A stretch of 64,000 nucleotides of DNA. It comes from Anaerolineales bacterium (GTDB lineage: Bacteria > Chloroflexota > Anaerolineae > Anaerolineales > UBA11579). The DNA lies in contig CP075526.1 of assembly GCA_025808555.1 (NCBI GenBank), forward strand, positions 1,318,712 through 1,382,711, read 5' to 3'. The translations under genes and the position numbers were made by a program. This document shows, one piece after another, positions 1 through 8,684 of this stretch (the first letter of the stretch is position 1; each line of letters starts with the position of its first letter). The notes beneath the pieces were generated by a model, which worked only from the letters and a program-made list of their open reading frames with translations, searched no databases and was not told the origin of the DNA.

Positions 1-45
1 CACCAGAATATGGCGCAGCAAGTCAGATTTGCGGCTTAGTTTCAT
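1..45 (-). CDS. Unknown protein, N-terminal fragment cut by the window edge
   Basis: Only the first 15 codons (MKLSRKSDLLRHILV) lie in the window. The ATG overlaps the stop of the upstream glycosyltransferase gene as ATGA, a spacing typical of translationally coupled genes, so this is probably the next gene of the same operon. The fragment is too short to assign a function; a role in the same glycan or envelope pathway would be a guess from context only. Confidence 0.6.
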   Translation of the reverse strand, partial: MKLSRKSDLLRHILV

Positions 46-1262
46 GCTGCCACCAGGCGGGCCAGATGCTGGTTGTAGATTTGCTGCCAGGTGTACTCTC
101 CGCGCACGCGGGCGCGCAGACGCCAGGTGGGGCTGGCTTGCAGCGTGTTGCTGATGAGAGCGGCTACATCGGTTGGCGCAGAGCTTGGGGAGAAATAGTA
201 CGCCTCTTCACCACCTAGTTCTTCCAGAGCGGGGATATTGGAACAGAACACGGGTATGCCGGCCAGGCCAGCCTCAAGTACAGGGATGCCAAAGCCTTCA
301 TCTTTACTCGGTAGAAATAGCGCATCTGCCAGTTGATAGAAATCACTGATCACTTCGTCAGGGATAAAGTCAGCCACATGCTCGGCCAGGAAGTGGGCGG
401 ACTGCTCAAGCCCAAGCTCTGCGCGCAGTTGCTTCAGCTTTTCGAAGTAGCCGTGGTTGGCTGGGTTGTGCGGGCCGAGCGGGCCAGTGATGAGCAGGCG
501 AGCATCCGGCATCTGCTTACGGAGCTCAGCCAGGCTGTGCAACGCCAGCTCAATATTCTTGCGAGAGGTGAGGCGTACCGGCATCAGGAGTAGTGGGCTG
601 GCGGCTAGTAGATTGAGCGAGTTCACCAACTCAATTGAAAGACGACCAAGTTTGAAGAACAAACGCGGGCTGACGCCGTTGGGCACCACCAGTATTTGCC
701 CCGGGGGGATGTTGAGCAGCCTGGCGAGCTCGGCCTGGCGGGTGGTGGAGATTGTTACTTGCGTAGCTGCAGGCCAGGGAGTGCGCAGCAGGTCCCACGG
801 CTGGCCAGAATGCAGCTCCTGCCCGTAGCGTTCGGAGCCCCAGGCCAGGTCGTGATGCCAGAGGATGAGGCGCGGGAAGTTTGGCTGCAGTGATAGCTGA
901 TAGAGCGCAGCGGTGAGCGCCAGATTTTTGTGCAGGGAAGCCACGTTATGGGCGAATAGCACATCAACACCTGCCAGGGCAGTGTGCAGCCGTGTGCTGA
1001 TGTCTGCGACCAAACGCGGCCAGGTGGCGGGCAGCTTGCCGGCATCCAGGAACTGCTTGGCAGCAAGCACGCGCGAGTGGAGCGAATCGATGAGCGGAAT
1101 TTTAGCGAAGGCAATACGGCGGTCAGTCGCCTGGCCGCGGCCGGCAATGATGCGCACGGTGTGGCCGGCGGCGACCATCATGCGGGCATGATGGTCAATG
1201 ACGCTTTCGACACCGCCAACGATGGGCGGTGCGGAATAGTGGAGGATGGCTACATTACTCAT
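42..1262 (-). CDS. Glycosyltransferase, GT4-like (GT-B fold)
   Basis: This is a soluble GT-B glycosyltransferase that transfers a sugar from a nucleotide-sugar donor, probably for a cell-surface glycan. The N-terminal acceptor lobe begins with a glycine-rich GGVESVIDHHARM segment after a short beta strand. The C-terminal donor lobe carries the GT4 signature EGFGIPVLEAGLAG with both conserved glutamates (EX7E). About 406 residues, full length for the family. I chose the ATG at 1262 over an upstream TTG because a -10-like TATTGT sits 5 bases before it and no ribosome binding site is visible. It ends coupled to the fragment at 1-45. The acceptor and sugar cannot be told from sequence. Confidence 0.85.
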   Translation of the reverse strand: MSNVAILHYSAPPIVGGVESVIDHHARMMVAAGHTVRIIAGRGQATDRRIAFAKIPLIDSLHSRVLAAKQFLDAGKLPATWPRLVADISTRLHTALAGVDVLFAHNVASLHKNLALTAALYQLSLQPNFPRLILWHHDLAWGSERYGQELHSGQPWDLLRTPWPAATQVTISTTRQAELARLLNIPPGQILVVPNGVSPRLFFKLGRLSIELVNSLNLLAASPLLLMPVRLTSRKNIELALHSLAELRKQMPDARLLITGPLGPHNPANHGYFEKLKQLRAELGLEQSAHFLAEHVADFIPDEVISDFYQLADALFLPSKDEGFGIPVLEAGLAGIPVFCSNIPALEELGGEEAYYFSPSSAPTDVAALISNTLQASPTWRLRARVRGEYTWQQIYNQHLARLVAA

Positions 1263-1267
1263 GACTA

Positions 1268-1292
1268 ACAATAGTTGCCCACGTTGTGGGCA
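1268..1292 (-). promoter_or_regulatory. -10-like hexamer with adjacent inverted repeat before the glycosyltransferase
   Basis: On the minus strand TATTGT (1268-1273) ends 5 bases before the ATG at 1262. Immediately upstream is a perfect inverted repeat, tgcccac-gtt-gtgggca (1276-1292), placed where it would cover the -35/-10 spacer, so it could be an operator. No convincing -35 is visible. Confidence 0.35.
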
Positions 1293-1432
1293 GCCTCACG
1301 CGTCTGCGTAGAAGCAAGAGATACGTCTGTGTGGGGATGCCCAGGAATTTCAGGCGGGCACTAAAACTTCAAAAGTAGTATAGCACTTAAGACGCGCATT
1401 TCAGGCGCGCTGCAGAAAAGATTACAAACTAT

Positions 1433-1978
1433 TTACGAAGTGAAAACGGGTAAATGGCCGAGGGCGATCACATGCGCCCACTTGGCGCGGTCGCCCTCGG
1501 TAAAGATGGCGGCCTCGGCCACCACGCTGCCCCCCGCCTTCTCGACCACTGTACGCATGCCCAACTGAGTTGAGCCGGTGCTCACCACATCATCCACCAA
1601 GATGACACGCTGGCCGGCGATCAGCGGAAGGTCCTTGGCGTCAAGATACAGCGTTTGGCTGGAATTGGTGGTGATGGAAACTGTTTCGGCCGAAATTGAA
1701 TCGCCCATATAGGACTTGTAATTCTTGCGCAGCACCACGTAAGGCTTATTGGTTTCTTCGGCCAATGTGTGAATGAGCGGAATGCTTTTGGCCTCTGCGG
1801 TGAGCAGTACATCGTATTCATTCGCGGCAAGCTTGTGCGCCAGTTGCTTAGCGCACGCGCGCACCAGTTCCACATCCCCAAGAATGTTCAAAATGGCAAT
1901 GGTGACGCCGGGGGCGACCTCAAGCAAGGGCAATTCTCGCGTCAACCCTGCTACCTCCACGGTATAAGTACTGCTCAT
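1433..1978 (-). CDS. Purine-type phosphoribosyltransferase (Apt/Xpt-like)
   Basis: A 181-residue type I phosphoribosyltransferase that would couple a base to PRPP in nucleotide salvage. The PRPP-binding loop VILVDDVVSTGST is intact near residues 126-138, and the preceding hood and core resemble adenine phosphoribosyltransferases. The base specificity is not certain. A second, clearer xanthine phosphoribosyltransferase is encoded at 8054-8623, so this one probably serves another base or function. It is divergent from the PLD-family lipoprotein gene, with only 21 bases between the two chosen start codons; the two seem to share a palindromic -10 element. Confidence 0.8.
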   Translation of the reverse strand: MSSTYTVEVAGLTRELPLLEVAPGVTIAILNILGDVELVRACAKQLAHKLAANEYDVLLTAEAKSIPLIHTLAEETNKPYVVLRKNYKSYMGDSISAETVSITTNSSQTLYLDAKDLPLIAGQRVILVDDVVSTGSTQLGMRTVVEKAGGSVVAEAAIFTEGDRAKWAHVIALGHLPVFTS

Positions 1979-1984
1979 GGGGTC

Positions 1985-1992
1985 ATTATAAT
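1985..1992. promoter_or_regulatory. Shared palindromic -10 element of a divergent gene pair
   Basis: The octamer attataat reads TATAAT on both strands (minus 1985-1990, plus 1987-1992). The minus-strand ATG at 1978 follows after 6 bases and the plus-strand ATG at 2000 after 7 bases. That geometry would place both transcription starts at or next to the start codons. No good -35 is visible on either side, so this rests on the -10 match and spacing only. Confidence 0.5.
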
Positions 1993-1999
1993 GTCGCCG

Positions 2000-3043
2000 A
2001 TGCGCAAGATGCTCCTTGTTCTAAGCATTCTTATGACGGCCTGCGCGCCGCAAGCCAATGCGGTAGTGGCTACCCAATCCGCAGCGTCCGCTGAGCTTGA
2101 CTGGGTGGATGTGTATTTCACCGACCCGTATGCACCTGGCGCTCGCCAGGTAGAAGGCGGCCCGGATGAGGTGATAGCTGCGGCGATCTATGCTGCCCGC
2201 AGCAGCGTGTATATGGCGATCTATGACCTCAATCTTTGGAGCATCCGAGATGCGCTGCTGGATGCGTATGCGCGCGGGCTGGACGTGCGCCTGGTGGTCG
2301 AGGCCGATAATATGGACCGCCGTGAACTGCAGGAGCTGACCCAGGCGGGGATCCCCTTGGTGGCGGATACCAGCCCTAACTACATGCACAATAAATTTGT
2401 AGTGATCGATGGTTATGAAGTGTGGACGGGGTCAACAAATTACACCGTAAGCGATATGTACGGCAACCGCAACAATGTTCTTCGTCTGCGTTCCAGTGAG
2501 CTGGCGGCCAATTACGCCAACGAATTTGACGAAATGTTTACGCGTGGTTATTTTGGCGAGAATACATTTGATAACACGCCGCATCAGGAGCTCTACATTG
2601 GCAATGTAGAAGTGCATACATACTTCTCCCCGGATGACAATGTGGCCGCGGCTTTGGTGGATCTGATCGATGATGCCGAAGAGAGCTTGTACTTTCTGGC
2701 CTTCTCGCTGACCCTGGACGAGATCGGTGATGCTCTGGTGCGCGCCCAGCAGCGCGGAGTTGAGGTGCTGGGCATCATGGATGACGCCCAGATCGGTAAC
2801 CAAGGCGGCGAATATGAATTTCTGCGCCAGAACGGAGTGCAAGTCCATAGGGATGAGGCCGCCACCAATTTGCACGACAAGGTGCTGATCGTGGATGAGA
2901 CAGTTGTGGTGACCGGCTCCTACAACTTCAGTAGCAACGCTGAGTTCCGTAACGACGAAAATACCCTCGTTATTTACAGCCCCAGTGTGGCGGCAGAGTA
3001 TTTGCGCCAATTTCGCCTGCTTTGGGCGCTAACAGAGAAATAA
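2000..3043 (+). CDS. Lipoprotein of the phospholipase D (HKD) superfamily
   Basis: A 347-residue exported protein with two complete HKD catalytic motifs: HNKFVVID followed by the GSTNYT element in the first half, and HDKVLIVD followed by GSYNFS in the second. Each His-Lys pair lies in a half-domain of a PLD fold, so the protein should be a phosphodiesterase acting on a lipid headgroup or nucleic acid outside the cytoplasm. The N-terminus MRKMLLVLSILMTAC is a lipoprotein signal with lipobox LMTAC. I prefer the ATG at 2000 over the one at 1991 because it gives a clean Arg-Lys signal peptide and fits the TATAAT 7 bases upstream. The substrate is unknown; bacterial Nuc-type endonucleases share this two-motif layout. 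Confidence 0.85.
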   Translation: MRKMLLVLSILMTACAPQANAVVATQSAASAELDWVDVYFTDPYAPGARQVEGGPDEVIAAAIYAARSSVYMAIYDLNLWSIRDALLDAYARGLDVRLVVEADNMDRRELQELTQAGIPLVADTSPNYMHNKFVVIDGYEVWTGSTNYTVSDMYGNRNNVLRLRSSELAANYANEFDEMFTRGYFGENTFDNTPHQELYIGNVEVHTYFSPDDNVAAALVDLIDDAEESLYFLAFSLTLDEIGDALVRAQQRGVEVLGIMDDAQIGNQGGEYEFLRQNGVQVHRDEAATNLHDKVLIVDETVVVTGSYNFSSNAEFRNDENTLVIYSPSVAAEYLRQFRLLWALTEK

Positions 3044-3088
3044 CCAGCCATTAATTAATCTCCAATACTCCCAGGGGAGAATCTGAGT

Positions 3089-3325
3089 ATGGGAGACCTA
3101 TTCTTTATCGAAGATGCCAACCAGTTGGATGGCAAAATCCTGTGGGCGGCTGAGCGCTATCGCCAGAAATATGGCCGAGCGGCCACACTGGTGATGCTGC
3201 ATCCCAGCCTGCTGCGCGGCGAACGCCGGCTTGGCGCGTTGCGTCTGGAGCCGCGCAAGACCGTGCTGCCAAGCTACGTATGGGTGGGTGAAGACGCGCG
3301 CAGCGCTAAGCCGCTTGCACGCTAA
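3089..3325 (+). CDS. Small hypothetical protein, 78 residues
   Basis: An acidic-then-basic 78-residue protein with no recognised domain. It is supported by a strong ribosome binding site (aggggaga) 9 bases before the ATG and by its position 45 bases after the PLD lipoprotein on the same strand. Its 3' end overlaps the end of holA tail-to-tail by about 20 bases. The pattern FFIEDANQLDGKILWAAER followed by a strand-like TLVMLHP suggests a small alpha/beta protein, but no function can be inferred. Confidence 0.6.
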   Translation: MGDLFFIEDANQLDGKILWAAERYRQKYGRAATLVMLHPSLLRGERRLGALRLEPRKTVLPSYVWVGEDARSAKPLAR

Positions 3326-4286
3326 GCTCAGCCACAAACGTTTGCATCGCCAGACGGGGCTCGATCTCGCCGGTTTTGATCTGTTCGTCGTACTCCAGCA
3401 AGCGGGCGTAAATGCGCTCCAAGCTGGGTAAGTTGAAGAGGCGCGCCTGGGCGGCCATCTTCTTGGCCCGGTAAGGGTGCATGCCCAGTTGTTTGGCAAT
3501 ATCGGCTTCGCCTAAGCCTGCATCCAGCAGGTCACGGCTTTGCAGTAGCGCTCTGAAGTGACCCACCATACTGAAGTAGAGCAGGATCAGGTCGCGCTCC
3601 TCCAGCAAAGGGAGCAGCGCTTGCATGGCGCGAGAGCCATTGGCAGCGCTAAGCCCATCGGCCAGGGCAAAGAAGTCGCCGTGTTCGCCGCTGGGCAGGC
3701 TCAGCAGCTCCACATCCGCGGCGGTTACCGGGCGGCTGTAGTTGGCGTAGGCGAGCAGCTTATGCAGCTCCTGCTCAGCAGAGGCCTTGTCGGTGGCTTG
3801 CATTTGGGCCAGGGCGGCCGCGGCCTGCGGTTGCAACTCGCCGCCCAGCTCCTTGGCGCGCTGGCTTAGCCAGCTGGCCAGCTGGGCGCCTTGCGGCAGG
3901 TTGAATTCGCGCACAAAGGCGCGGCCCTCTGCTGCATCGGCCCATTTCATCAACCAGTGGCGATCTTCCAGCGCGGCTGGCTCGATCAGCACCAGAGCGG
4001 TGCTCTCAGGTACTTCATTCAAAAATTCAGTGAAGCGGCTGCGCGCCTCGGCTGGGTTGAAGGTTTTGCCAGTTTGTTGAGCGATCACCAGCCTGCGCTC
4101 AGCCAGGAACGGCGCGGCCAGGGCGGCGCGGCGTAGTGCATCCAGGTTGGCGCCGCTTTCCAGGCGAGTGGTATTCATCTCCGCGGTGGCCGGATCGCCA
4201 AGTTTGCGCGAAAGCTTGGCGATCTCCTCGCGAATGGCGGTGTCATCCTCACCCATGAAAATGTAAACGCAGGGTTTGACGGCCAT
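3306..4286 (-). CDS. holA: DNA polymerase III subunit delta
   Basis: The delta subunit opens the beta sliding clamp as part of the clamp loader during replication. The 326-residue length is normal. The N-terminal region starts YIFMGEDDTAIREEI, as in HolA, which keeps the AAA+ fold but lacks a functional Walker A. The C-terminal collar domain carries the family-typical stretch LGMHPYRAKKMAAQARLF. It is the last gene of a minus-strand run: the gene for the DUF6391-like protein ends 1 base upstream of its start, so the two are probably co-transcribed. Confidence 0.9.
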   Translation of the reverse strand: MAVKPCVYIFMGEDDTAIREEIAKLSRKLGDPATAEMNTTRLESGANLDALRRAALAAPFLAERRLVIAQQTGKTFNPAEARSRFTEFLNEVPESTALVLIEPAALEDRHWLMKWADAAEGRAFVREFNLPQGAQLASWLSQRAKELGGELQPQAAAALAQMQATDKASAEQELHKLLAYANYSRPVTAADVELLSLPSGEHGDFFALADGLSAANGSRAMQALLPLLEERDLILLYFSMVGHFRALLQSRDLLDAGLGEADIAKQLGMHPYRAKKMAAQARLFNLPSLERIYARLLEYDEQIKTGEIEPRLAMQTFVAELSVQAA

Positions 4287-4287
4287 A

Positions 4288-4791
4288 TCAGTCAGACGTG
4301 CTGATACGGTGAGCCGTGAAGCGTCCGCGCTGCGTGCGGCGGATCTCGGTTACGTGCAAGCTGCCCGGTTCGCCTGAGGTAGTGACGCGCTCCTGAATAC
4401 GGGTACCCAGCGGGCGGGCCAGCAAGAGCCCGCCCATCGAAAACAGGAACGCCAGCGGCAGGCGTTCAAGCCGTTCGCGGTCGTTGCGGGCGCTGCCCAA
4501 GGCAAACGCCCCGGCCAGGCCAGCCGAAACGCTGGCCGTGACCAGGTTGGTGCCGCAGTTGGGGTGGATGGCCAGCTGGCGCTCGCCGGCGCGCAAGCGC
4601 GCCAGGGCCTCCTCCACCGCGGCGTATACGGCTTCGGTGCTCAGATCGCCGAGCAGCCAGAAGCCGCGAGGGTCTGAATGCCCGGCGGTGGATACGCGCG
4701 GCTGCGTGCGGCTGAGCACATGGATGGTAGCGTGCTCCAGCCCGTGGTTGCGGCGCAGGCGCGAGAGGGCGGTGATGTCGAGCAGACCCAT
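4288..4791 (-). CDS. DUF6391-like conserved hypothetical protein
   Basis: A 167-residue protein with the conserved N-terminal motif RRNHGLEHATIHVL and a later HPNCGTNLV segment, both resembling the DUF6391 family of cyanobacteria and Chloroflexota (family name from memory). His, Glu and Cys in these motifs could bind metal, but this is speculation. Two weak hydrophobic segments around residues 105-150 (AGLAGAFALG, LPLAFLFSMGGLLLA) suggest membrane association. It sits between a multi-pass membrane protein and holA with gaps of 1 base on both sides, so it is almost certainly co-transcribed with them. Confidence 0.7.
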   Translation of the reverse strand: MGLLDITALSRLRRNHGLEHATIHVLSRTQPRVSTAGHSDPRGFWLLGDLSTEAVYAAVEEALARLRAGERQLAIHPNCGTNLVTASVSAGLAGAFALGSARNDRERLERLPLAFLFSMGGLLLARPLGTRIQERVTTSGEPGSLHVTEIRRTQRGRFTAHRISTSD

Positions 4792-4792
4792 G

Positions 4793-5704
4793 TTATTTCG
4801 CTGCAGTGAGCTCCGAGTAGGCCAGGGTCCACGCGGTTTGCAGGTAGCTGTACAGTATGCCGCTGGCCACCAGAATGACCGGGATGGCGCCGGCGAAGCA
4901 GATCAGCGTGAAGGTGGCGTTTTGCATGCCATTCCCGCTGGCTGCACCAAGCACCAGGGGCAGCAAAGCTATAAAGAATGGGATGGCCAGTACGATGCTA
5001 ATGAAGAAACTGCCCAAAATGAGAATGAGCGCCAGCAAGGCTAGGCTGCCCACGTTCTTGGAGAGCACGTCCCAGCCACGCTGGATGCCTGCACTGATGC
5101 CGAGCCCCTCTTTCACGACGGCGATGCTGGCAAAATCTGTGAAGATGCCGTAGGCGATGCCGATCGGGATGAAGAGGCATAGCAAGGGCAGGATGCACAG
5201 CACGCCAATGCCCATGGTGAGAACGCCCAGACCGGCCACACCGGCAACAAGCACAATACCCAGCAAAATGGGCGGCAGAGCCAGGAGCAGGTTCAGGCCA
5301 ACCACGCGGTCGAAGACGCCCCAGCTTTCGCCCCAGATGCTGCGGAAGGTGACTGCGCTACCCGCCTCGGCCTGCAAGGCGCCTACGGTTACGCCTGTCT
5401 TGCCGTACAGGCCAACCAGCCAGGTGATGATGACAAGCAAGCAGATAGCAGCGAAGAAGATGGCAACGAATATGGCGATCTGCTCTTCCGAGATCGAGCG
5501 CATGCTGCGCTCCATGTCAGTGAAGAAGCGCTGCAGCTCAGGCGGCGGGGTGAAGTTCTCGCCTGCGTCGGTGCTGAAGTTGCTGCCGCCTCCGCCACCA
5601 CCGCCGCTGCGCGAGCCGCAGGAGGCCAGGATGCCAAAGATCCACAATACCTTGTGCTTCCAAACGATCTTCCAAGCACGTGAGAGTATGTTGCCAAGTT
5701 CCAT
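4793..5704 (-). CDS. Multi-pass membrane protein of unknown function
   Basis: A 303-residue integral membrane protein with about five to six transmembrane segments. The N-terminus (MELGNILSRAWKIVWKHKVLWIFGILA) resembles membrane domains in which a short helix precedes the first span. A glycine run of seven residues followed by a polar loop up to about residue 70 separates spans 1 and 2. A good ribosome binding site (aaggag) precedes the ATG. The following genes are 1-2 bases away. Together with the next upstream membrane protein it resembles the glycerophosphodiester phosphodiesterase membrane-domain type of fold, but without a catalytic domain; function unknown. Confidence 0.75.
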   Translation of the reverse strand: MELGNILSRAWKIVWKHKVLWIFGILASCGSRSGGGGGGGSNFSTDAGENFTPPPELQRFFTDMERSMRSISEEQIAIFVAIFFAAICLLVIITWLVGLYGKTGVTVGALQAEAGSAVTFRSIWGESWGVFDRVVGLNLLLALPPILLGIVLVAGVAGLGVLTMGIGVLCILPLLCLFIPIGIAYGIFTDFASIAVVKEGLGISAGIQRGWDVLSKNVGSLALLALILILGSFFISIVLAIPFFIALLPLVLGAASGNGMQNATFTLICFAGAIPVILVASGILYSYLQTAWTLAYSELTAAK

Positions 5705-5751
5705 TATGAGTTCTCCTTACACCTAAGATGATACACGCTTGATACGCTAAT

Positions 5752-6510
5752 TTATCTTTTTCTTTGCGATAACTGTTGATAGGCGCAAACGAAAATGACT
5801 TGCACGATCGCGCCCATGGCAAACCAAACAGGAGGTAGAAACGCCAACTCCGTACTGATGATTTGGCCGGCTTGATTTTCATAGCCACCACTTGAGAGCA
5901 ATATCATGGCATATACATACAGGCTACTGTAAAACGGGAGGAAACAAAATAATGCTACTTTGATTAGTAACTGAAAATGCCTGCGAATCAAATAGATGGC
6001 TTCAGAAACAGCGATTCGAACCTGGTTGCCTGCAACAATCGAGGTGCAGCTGAACTGAATTAGGACCAAGTATGCTAGAGTAATGGGAGTGCACAAGACA
6101 ATCAACAATACGATGTATGCGGCTCGTAAATTGTCCGGAACTTGCGACCCAATAAGTGTGGATAAGATCAAGTAGCCGACTGACCCCAGTACACCGAAAG
6201 CAACCAGTGCTGCGACTGTGCGCCATGCTAATAACAGGTTGCCAGGCTGAAGTTTTTCAAAATCTGGCCTCTCGCCATTCAAAACTGCAAAAGCTGCTCT
6301 GCGGATAAATAATGGCATTACGATCCAGGCAATTACAAAAGCCGGAACTGTTAAGTAGTCTGGAATTCCAAATTGATTGGGCGAAAACAAAGGAAGGCTT
6401 ATGAATAGTGTTAGAGCGCTAAAGCCCAGTATATAAGACGAGATTTTTCGCGTTGTAACTATCCCGGATTTAAGTATCTGTCTGGTTTTGATTTTTTCCC
6501 CGTTTTCCAA
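5752..6510 (-). CDS. Multi-pass membrane protein of unknown function
   Basis: A 252-residue protein with six predicted spans and a C-terminal basic tail (QQLSQRKR). The start is TTG: a GGGAG ribosome binding site lies 7 bases upstream, inside the end of guaA, and no in-frame ATG is available nearby. The gene is noticeably richer in A+T than its neighbours, which could mean weaker expression or more recent acquisition. It follows guaA by 4 bases and precedes another membrane protein by 47 bases. No family could be named. Confidence 0.65.
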   Translation of the reverse strand: MENGEKIKTRQILKSGIVTTRKISSYILGFSALTLFISLPLFSPNQFGIPDYLTVPAFVIAWIVMPLFIRRAAFAVLNGERPDFEKLQPGNLLLAWRTVAALVAFGVLGSVGYLILSTLIGSQVPDNLRAAYIVLLIVLCTPITLAYLVLIQFSCTSIVAGNQVRIAVSEAIYLIRRHFQLLIKVALFCFLPFYSSLYVYAMILLSSGGYENQAGQIISTELAFLPPVWFAMGAIVQVIFVCAYQQLSQRKR

Positions 6511-6514
6511 TCAT

Positions 6515-8050
6515 CTACTCCCATTCAATCGTAGCGGGCGGTTTACTGCTTATATCGTAGACCACGCGGTTCACACCCGCCACTTCGTTCACGATGCGGC
6601 TGGATATTTTGCGTAGCAACTCATCTGGCAACGCGGCCCAGTCGGCCGTCATAAAATCCTGGCTGGAAACGGCGCGCAGCGCTATGGTTTCCTGGTAGGT
6701 ACGCTGGTCGCCCATCACGCCTACGCTGCGCACGGGCAGCAGCACAGCGAAGGCTTGCGCCAGGGCGGCGTGGGGGCGGTTAACCAGCCCGGCTTCCTTG
6801 AGCGCGCTGGTGAAGATGGCATCCGCGGCGCGCAAGGCGGCCAGGCGCGGCCCGGTCACCTCGCCCAGGCAGCGCACGGCCAGCCCGGGGCCAGGGAATG
6901 GCTGGCGCCATAGCAGATGGGGCGGCAGCCCCAGGCTTTCGCCCACTTTGCGCACCTCGTCTTTGAATAAGTAGCGCAACGGCTCAACCAATTTGAAGTT
7001 CATCTTCTTCGGCAGACCGCCCACGTTGTGGTGGGTCTTGATGCGCTCGGCATGCTGGCGCTCGGGGGCACGCGATTCGATCACATCCGGGTAGATGGTG
7101 CCCTGAACCAGAAAAGGCGGCAGGCCCAGCTGCTGCGCCTGTGCTTCAAAGACACGGATGAAGCGCTCGCCAATGCGCCGCCGCTTCTCTTCCGGGTCGG
7201 TCACACCTTTGAGATCCGCCAGGAACATGGCGGCTGCGTCCACCACCACGAGTTCGATACCCAGCCCACTTTGCAGAGCCTGGATGACTTCCTCGCGCTC
7301 GCCCTGGCGCAGCAGGCCGGTATCCACAAACATCGAAACCAACTGGTCGCCGATGGCAGCGTGCACCAAGGCCGAGGCCACGCTGGAGTCCAGACCGCCG
7401 CTGATGGCGGAGAGCGCATTGGCGTCGCCCACCTGGGCGCGAATGGCCTGGATCGATTGTTCAACAATGGCCCCCGGGGACCAGGTGGCCGGTGCGCTGC
7501 AGATCTCTACTGCGAAGCGACGCAGGATCTCGGCTCCGCCGGGTGTGTGCAGCACCTCAGGGTGGAATTGCACGCCGTAGTAGCCGCGGCTTGCGTCAGC
7601 CATGGCGGCGATGGGCGCATTGTTGCTGGCTGCTATTGGAGTGAAGCCGGACGGAGTGCGCTCAATGCGATCGCCGTGCGACATCCATACGGTCTGCTCG
7701 CCATCACCAAGCAGCGCGTTGGAACTCAGTGTGCGCAACTGGGCTGAACCGTATTCGCGGTGCTGGCTGGCGGCCACCTGGCCGCCGAGGGCATGGGTCA
7801 TCGCTTGCATGCCGTAGCAAATACCCAATATAGGCTTGCCGCTTTCGATCACATACTCGGGCAATTGCGGAGCGCCTTCGGCATAGACCGAGGCAGGGCC
7901 GCCTGAGAGCACAAAACCCTCCGGCTTGAGGGCAAGTATTTCGTCTGCGGGGGCATCACAAGGAAAGAGCTGGCAGTACACCTGAGCTTCGCGCAAACGG
8001 CGGGCAATGAGCTGGGATGTTTGCGAGCCGAAGTCCAGAATAATGATCAT
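6515..8050 (-). CDS. guaA: GMP synthase (glutamine-hydrolysing)
   Basis: Converts XMP to GMP with ATP and glutamine in the cytoplasm. All parts are visible in 511 residues: a class I glutamine amidotransferase domain with the nucleophile elbow GICYGMQAM and the His-Glu pair in GVQFHPEV, the ATP pyrophosphatase loop AISGGLDSSVAS, and the C-terminal dimerisation domain ending RVVYDISSKPPATIEWE. It lies 3 bases downstream of xpt, forming a guanine-nucleotide salvage and synthesis operon. Confidence 0.97.
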   Translation of the reverse strand: MIIILDFGSQTSQLIARRLREAQVYCQLFPCDAPADEILALKPEGFVLSGGPASVYAEGAPQLPEYVIESGKPILGICYGMQAMTHALGGQVAASQHREYGSAQLRTLSSNALLGDGEQTVWMSHGDRIERTPSGFTPIAASNNAPIAAMADASRGYYGVQFHPEVLHTPGGAEILRRFAVEICSAPATWSPGAIVEQSIQAIRAQVGDANALSAISGGLDSSVASALVHAAIGDQLVSMFVDTGLLRQGEREEVIQALQSGLGIELVVVDAAAMFLADLKGVTDPEEKRRRIGERFIRVFEAQAQQLGLPPFLVQGTIYPDVIESRAPERQHAERIKTHHNVGGLPKKMNFKLVEPLRYLFKDEVRKVGESLGLPPHLLWRQPFPGPGLAVRCLGEVTGPRLAALRAADAIFTSALKEAGLVNRPHAALAQAFAVLLPVRSVGVMGDQRTYQETIALRAVSSQDFMTADWAALPDELLRKISSRIVNEVAGVNRVVYDISSKPPATIEWE

Positions 8051-8053
8051 GAG

Positions 8054-8623
8054 CTAGGCAAATTCGATGGCGTCGCCATCCATGTTGGTGATCGCAACCA
8101 AAGATACGATGGGTACGCCCAGTACCTCAAGCGCGGCGCGGCCATTCTCAAAGGTCTTCTCGACCAGAGCGCCTACGCCCACGATCTGCGCACCCGCGGT
8201 TTGCGCCAGGCGGGCCAAGCCCAAGATGGTAGCGCCGCTGGCCAGAAAGTCGTCAATGATCAGCACCTTCTCGCCGTTCGAAAGATACTCAGGCGAAACG
8301 ATCAGTTCCACCATGCGGCCCTTGGTGTGTGAGGGCGCCAAGGTCAGGAACACCTGGTCAGGCATGGTGATGGGCTTGTTCTTGCGCGCATACACGACGG
8401 GCAAGTTCAGGTGCATACCAGTGGTTACGGCCGGGGCGATGCCCGAAATTTCCGCAGTTAGGATCTTGGTAGCGCCGCTGTTCTTGAATTGCTCGGCGAA
8501 CTCGCGCCCGCAGGCTTCCATTAGGCCAGGGTCAACCTGGTGATTGATAAAGCCATCCACTTTCAGGATGCCGCCGCCCAGGTTGCGGCCATCTTTGCGA
8601 ATGCGTTCCTTCAGCGCTTGCAT
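8054..8623 (-). CDS. xpt: Xanthine phosphoribosyltransferase
   Basis: Salvages xanthine to XMP using PRPP; XMP is then the substrate of GuaA, encoded next. The 189-residue protein starts MQALKERIRKDGRNLGGGIL, typical of Xpt, and contains the PRPP loop VLIIDDFLASGAT. The ATG at 8623 was chosen over longer in-frame starts that would run into the oppositely transcribed maf gene. The upstream space to maf is only 61 bases and does not contain a recognisable purine riboswitch. Confidence 0.92.
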   Translation of the reverse strand: MQALKERIRKDGRNLGGGILKVDGFINHQVDPGLMEACGREFAEQFKNSGATKILTAEISGIAPAVTTGMHLNLPVVYARKNKPITMPDQVFLTLAPSHTKGRMVELIVSPEYLSNGEKVLIIDDFLASGATILGLARLAQTAGAQIVGVGALVEKTFENGRAALEVLGVPIVSLVAITNMDGDAIEFA

Positions 8624-8631
8624 ATCGCAGC

Positions 8632-8659
8632 ATTTAACCACAAGTTTGTCTCTTTCCAA
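8632..8659 (-). promoter_or_regulatory. Promoter of xpt-guaA, possibly leaderless
   Basis: On the minus strand TTGGAA and TTAAAT are separated by 16 bases, and the TTAAAT ends 8 bases before the xpt ATG. Both hexamers are 4-5 of 6 matches to the sigma-70 consensus. The spacing implies a 5' untranslated region of almost zero length. Confidence 0.4.
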
Positions 8660-8684
8660 CGTTAGCCAGCTAAAATTAAGGCTT

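Noticed and set aside
8624-8684. Purine riboswitch upstream of xpt
   Set aside because: The space to the divergent maf gene is only 61 bases and contains none of the conserved riboswitch core.
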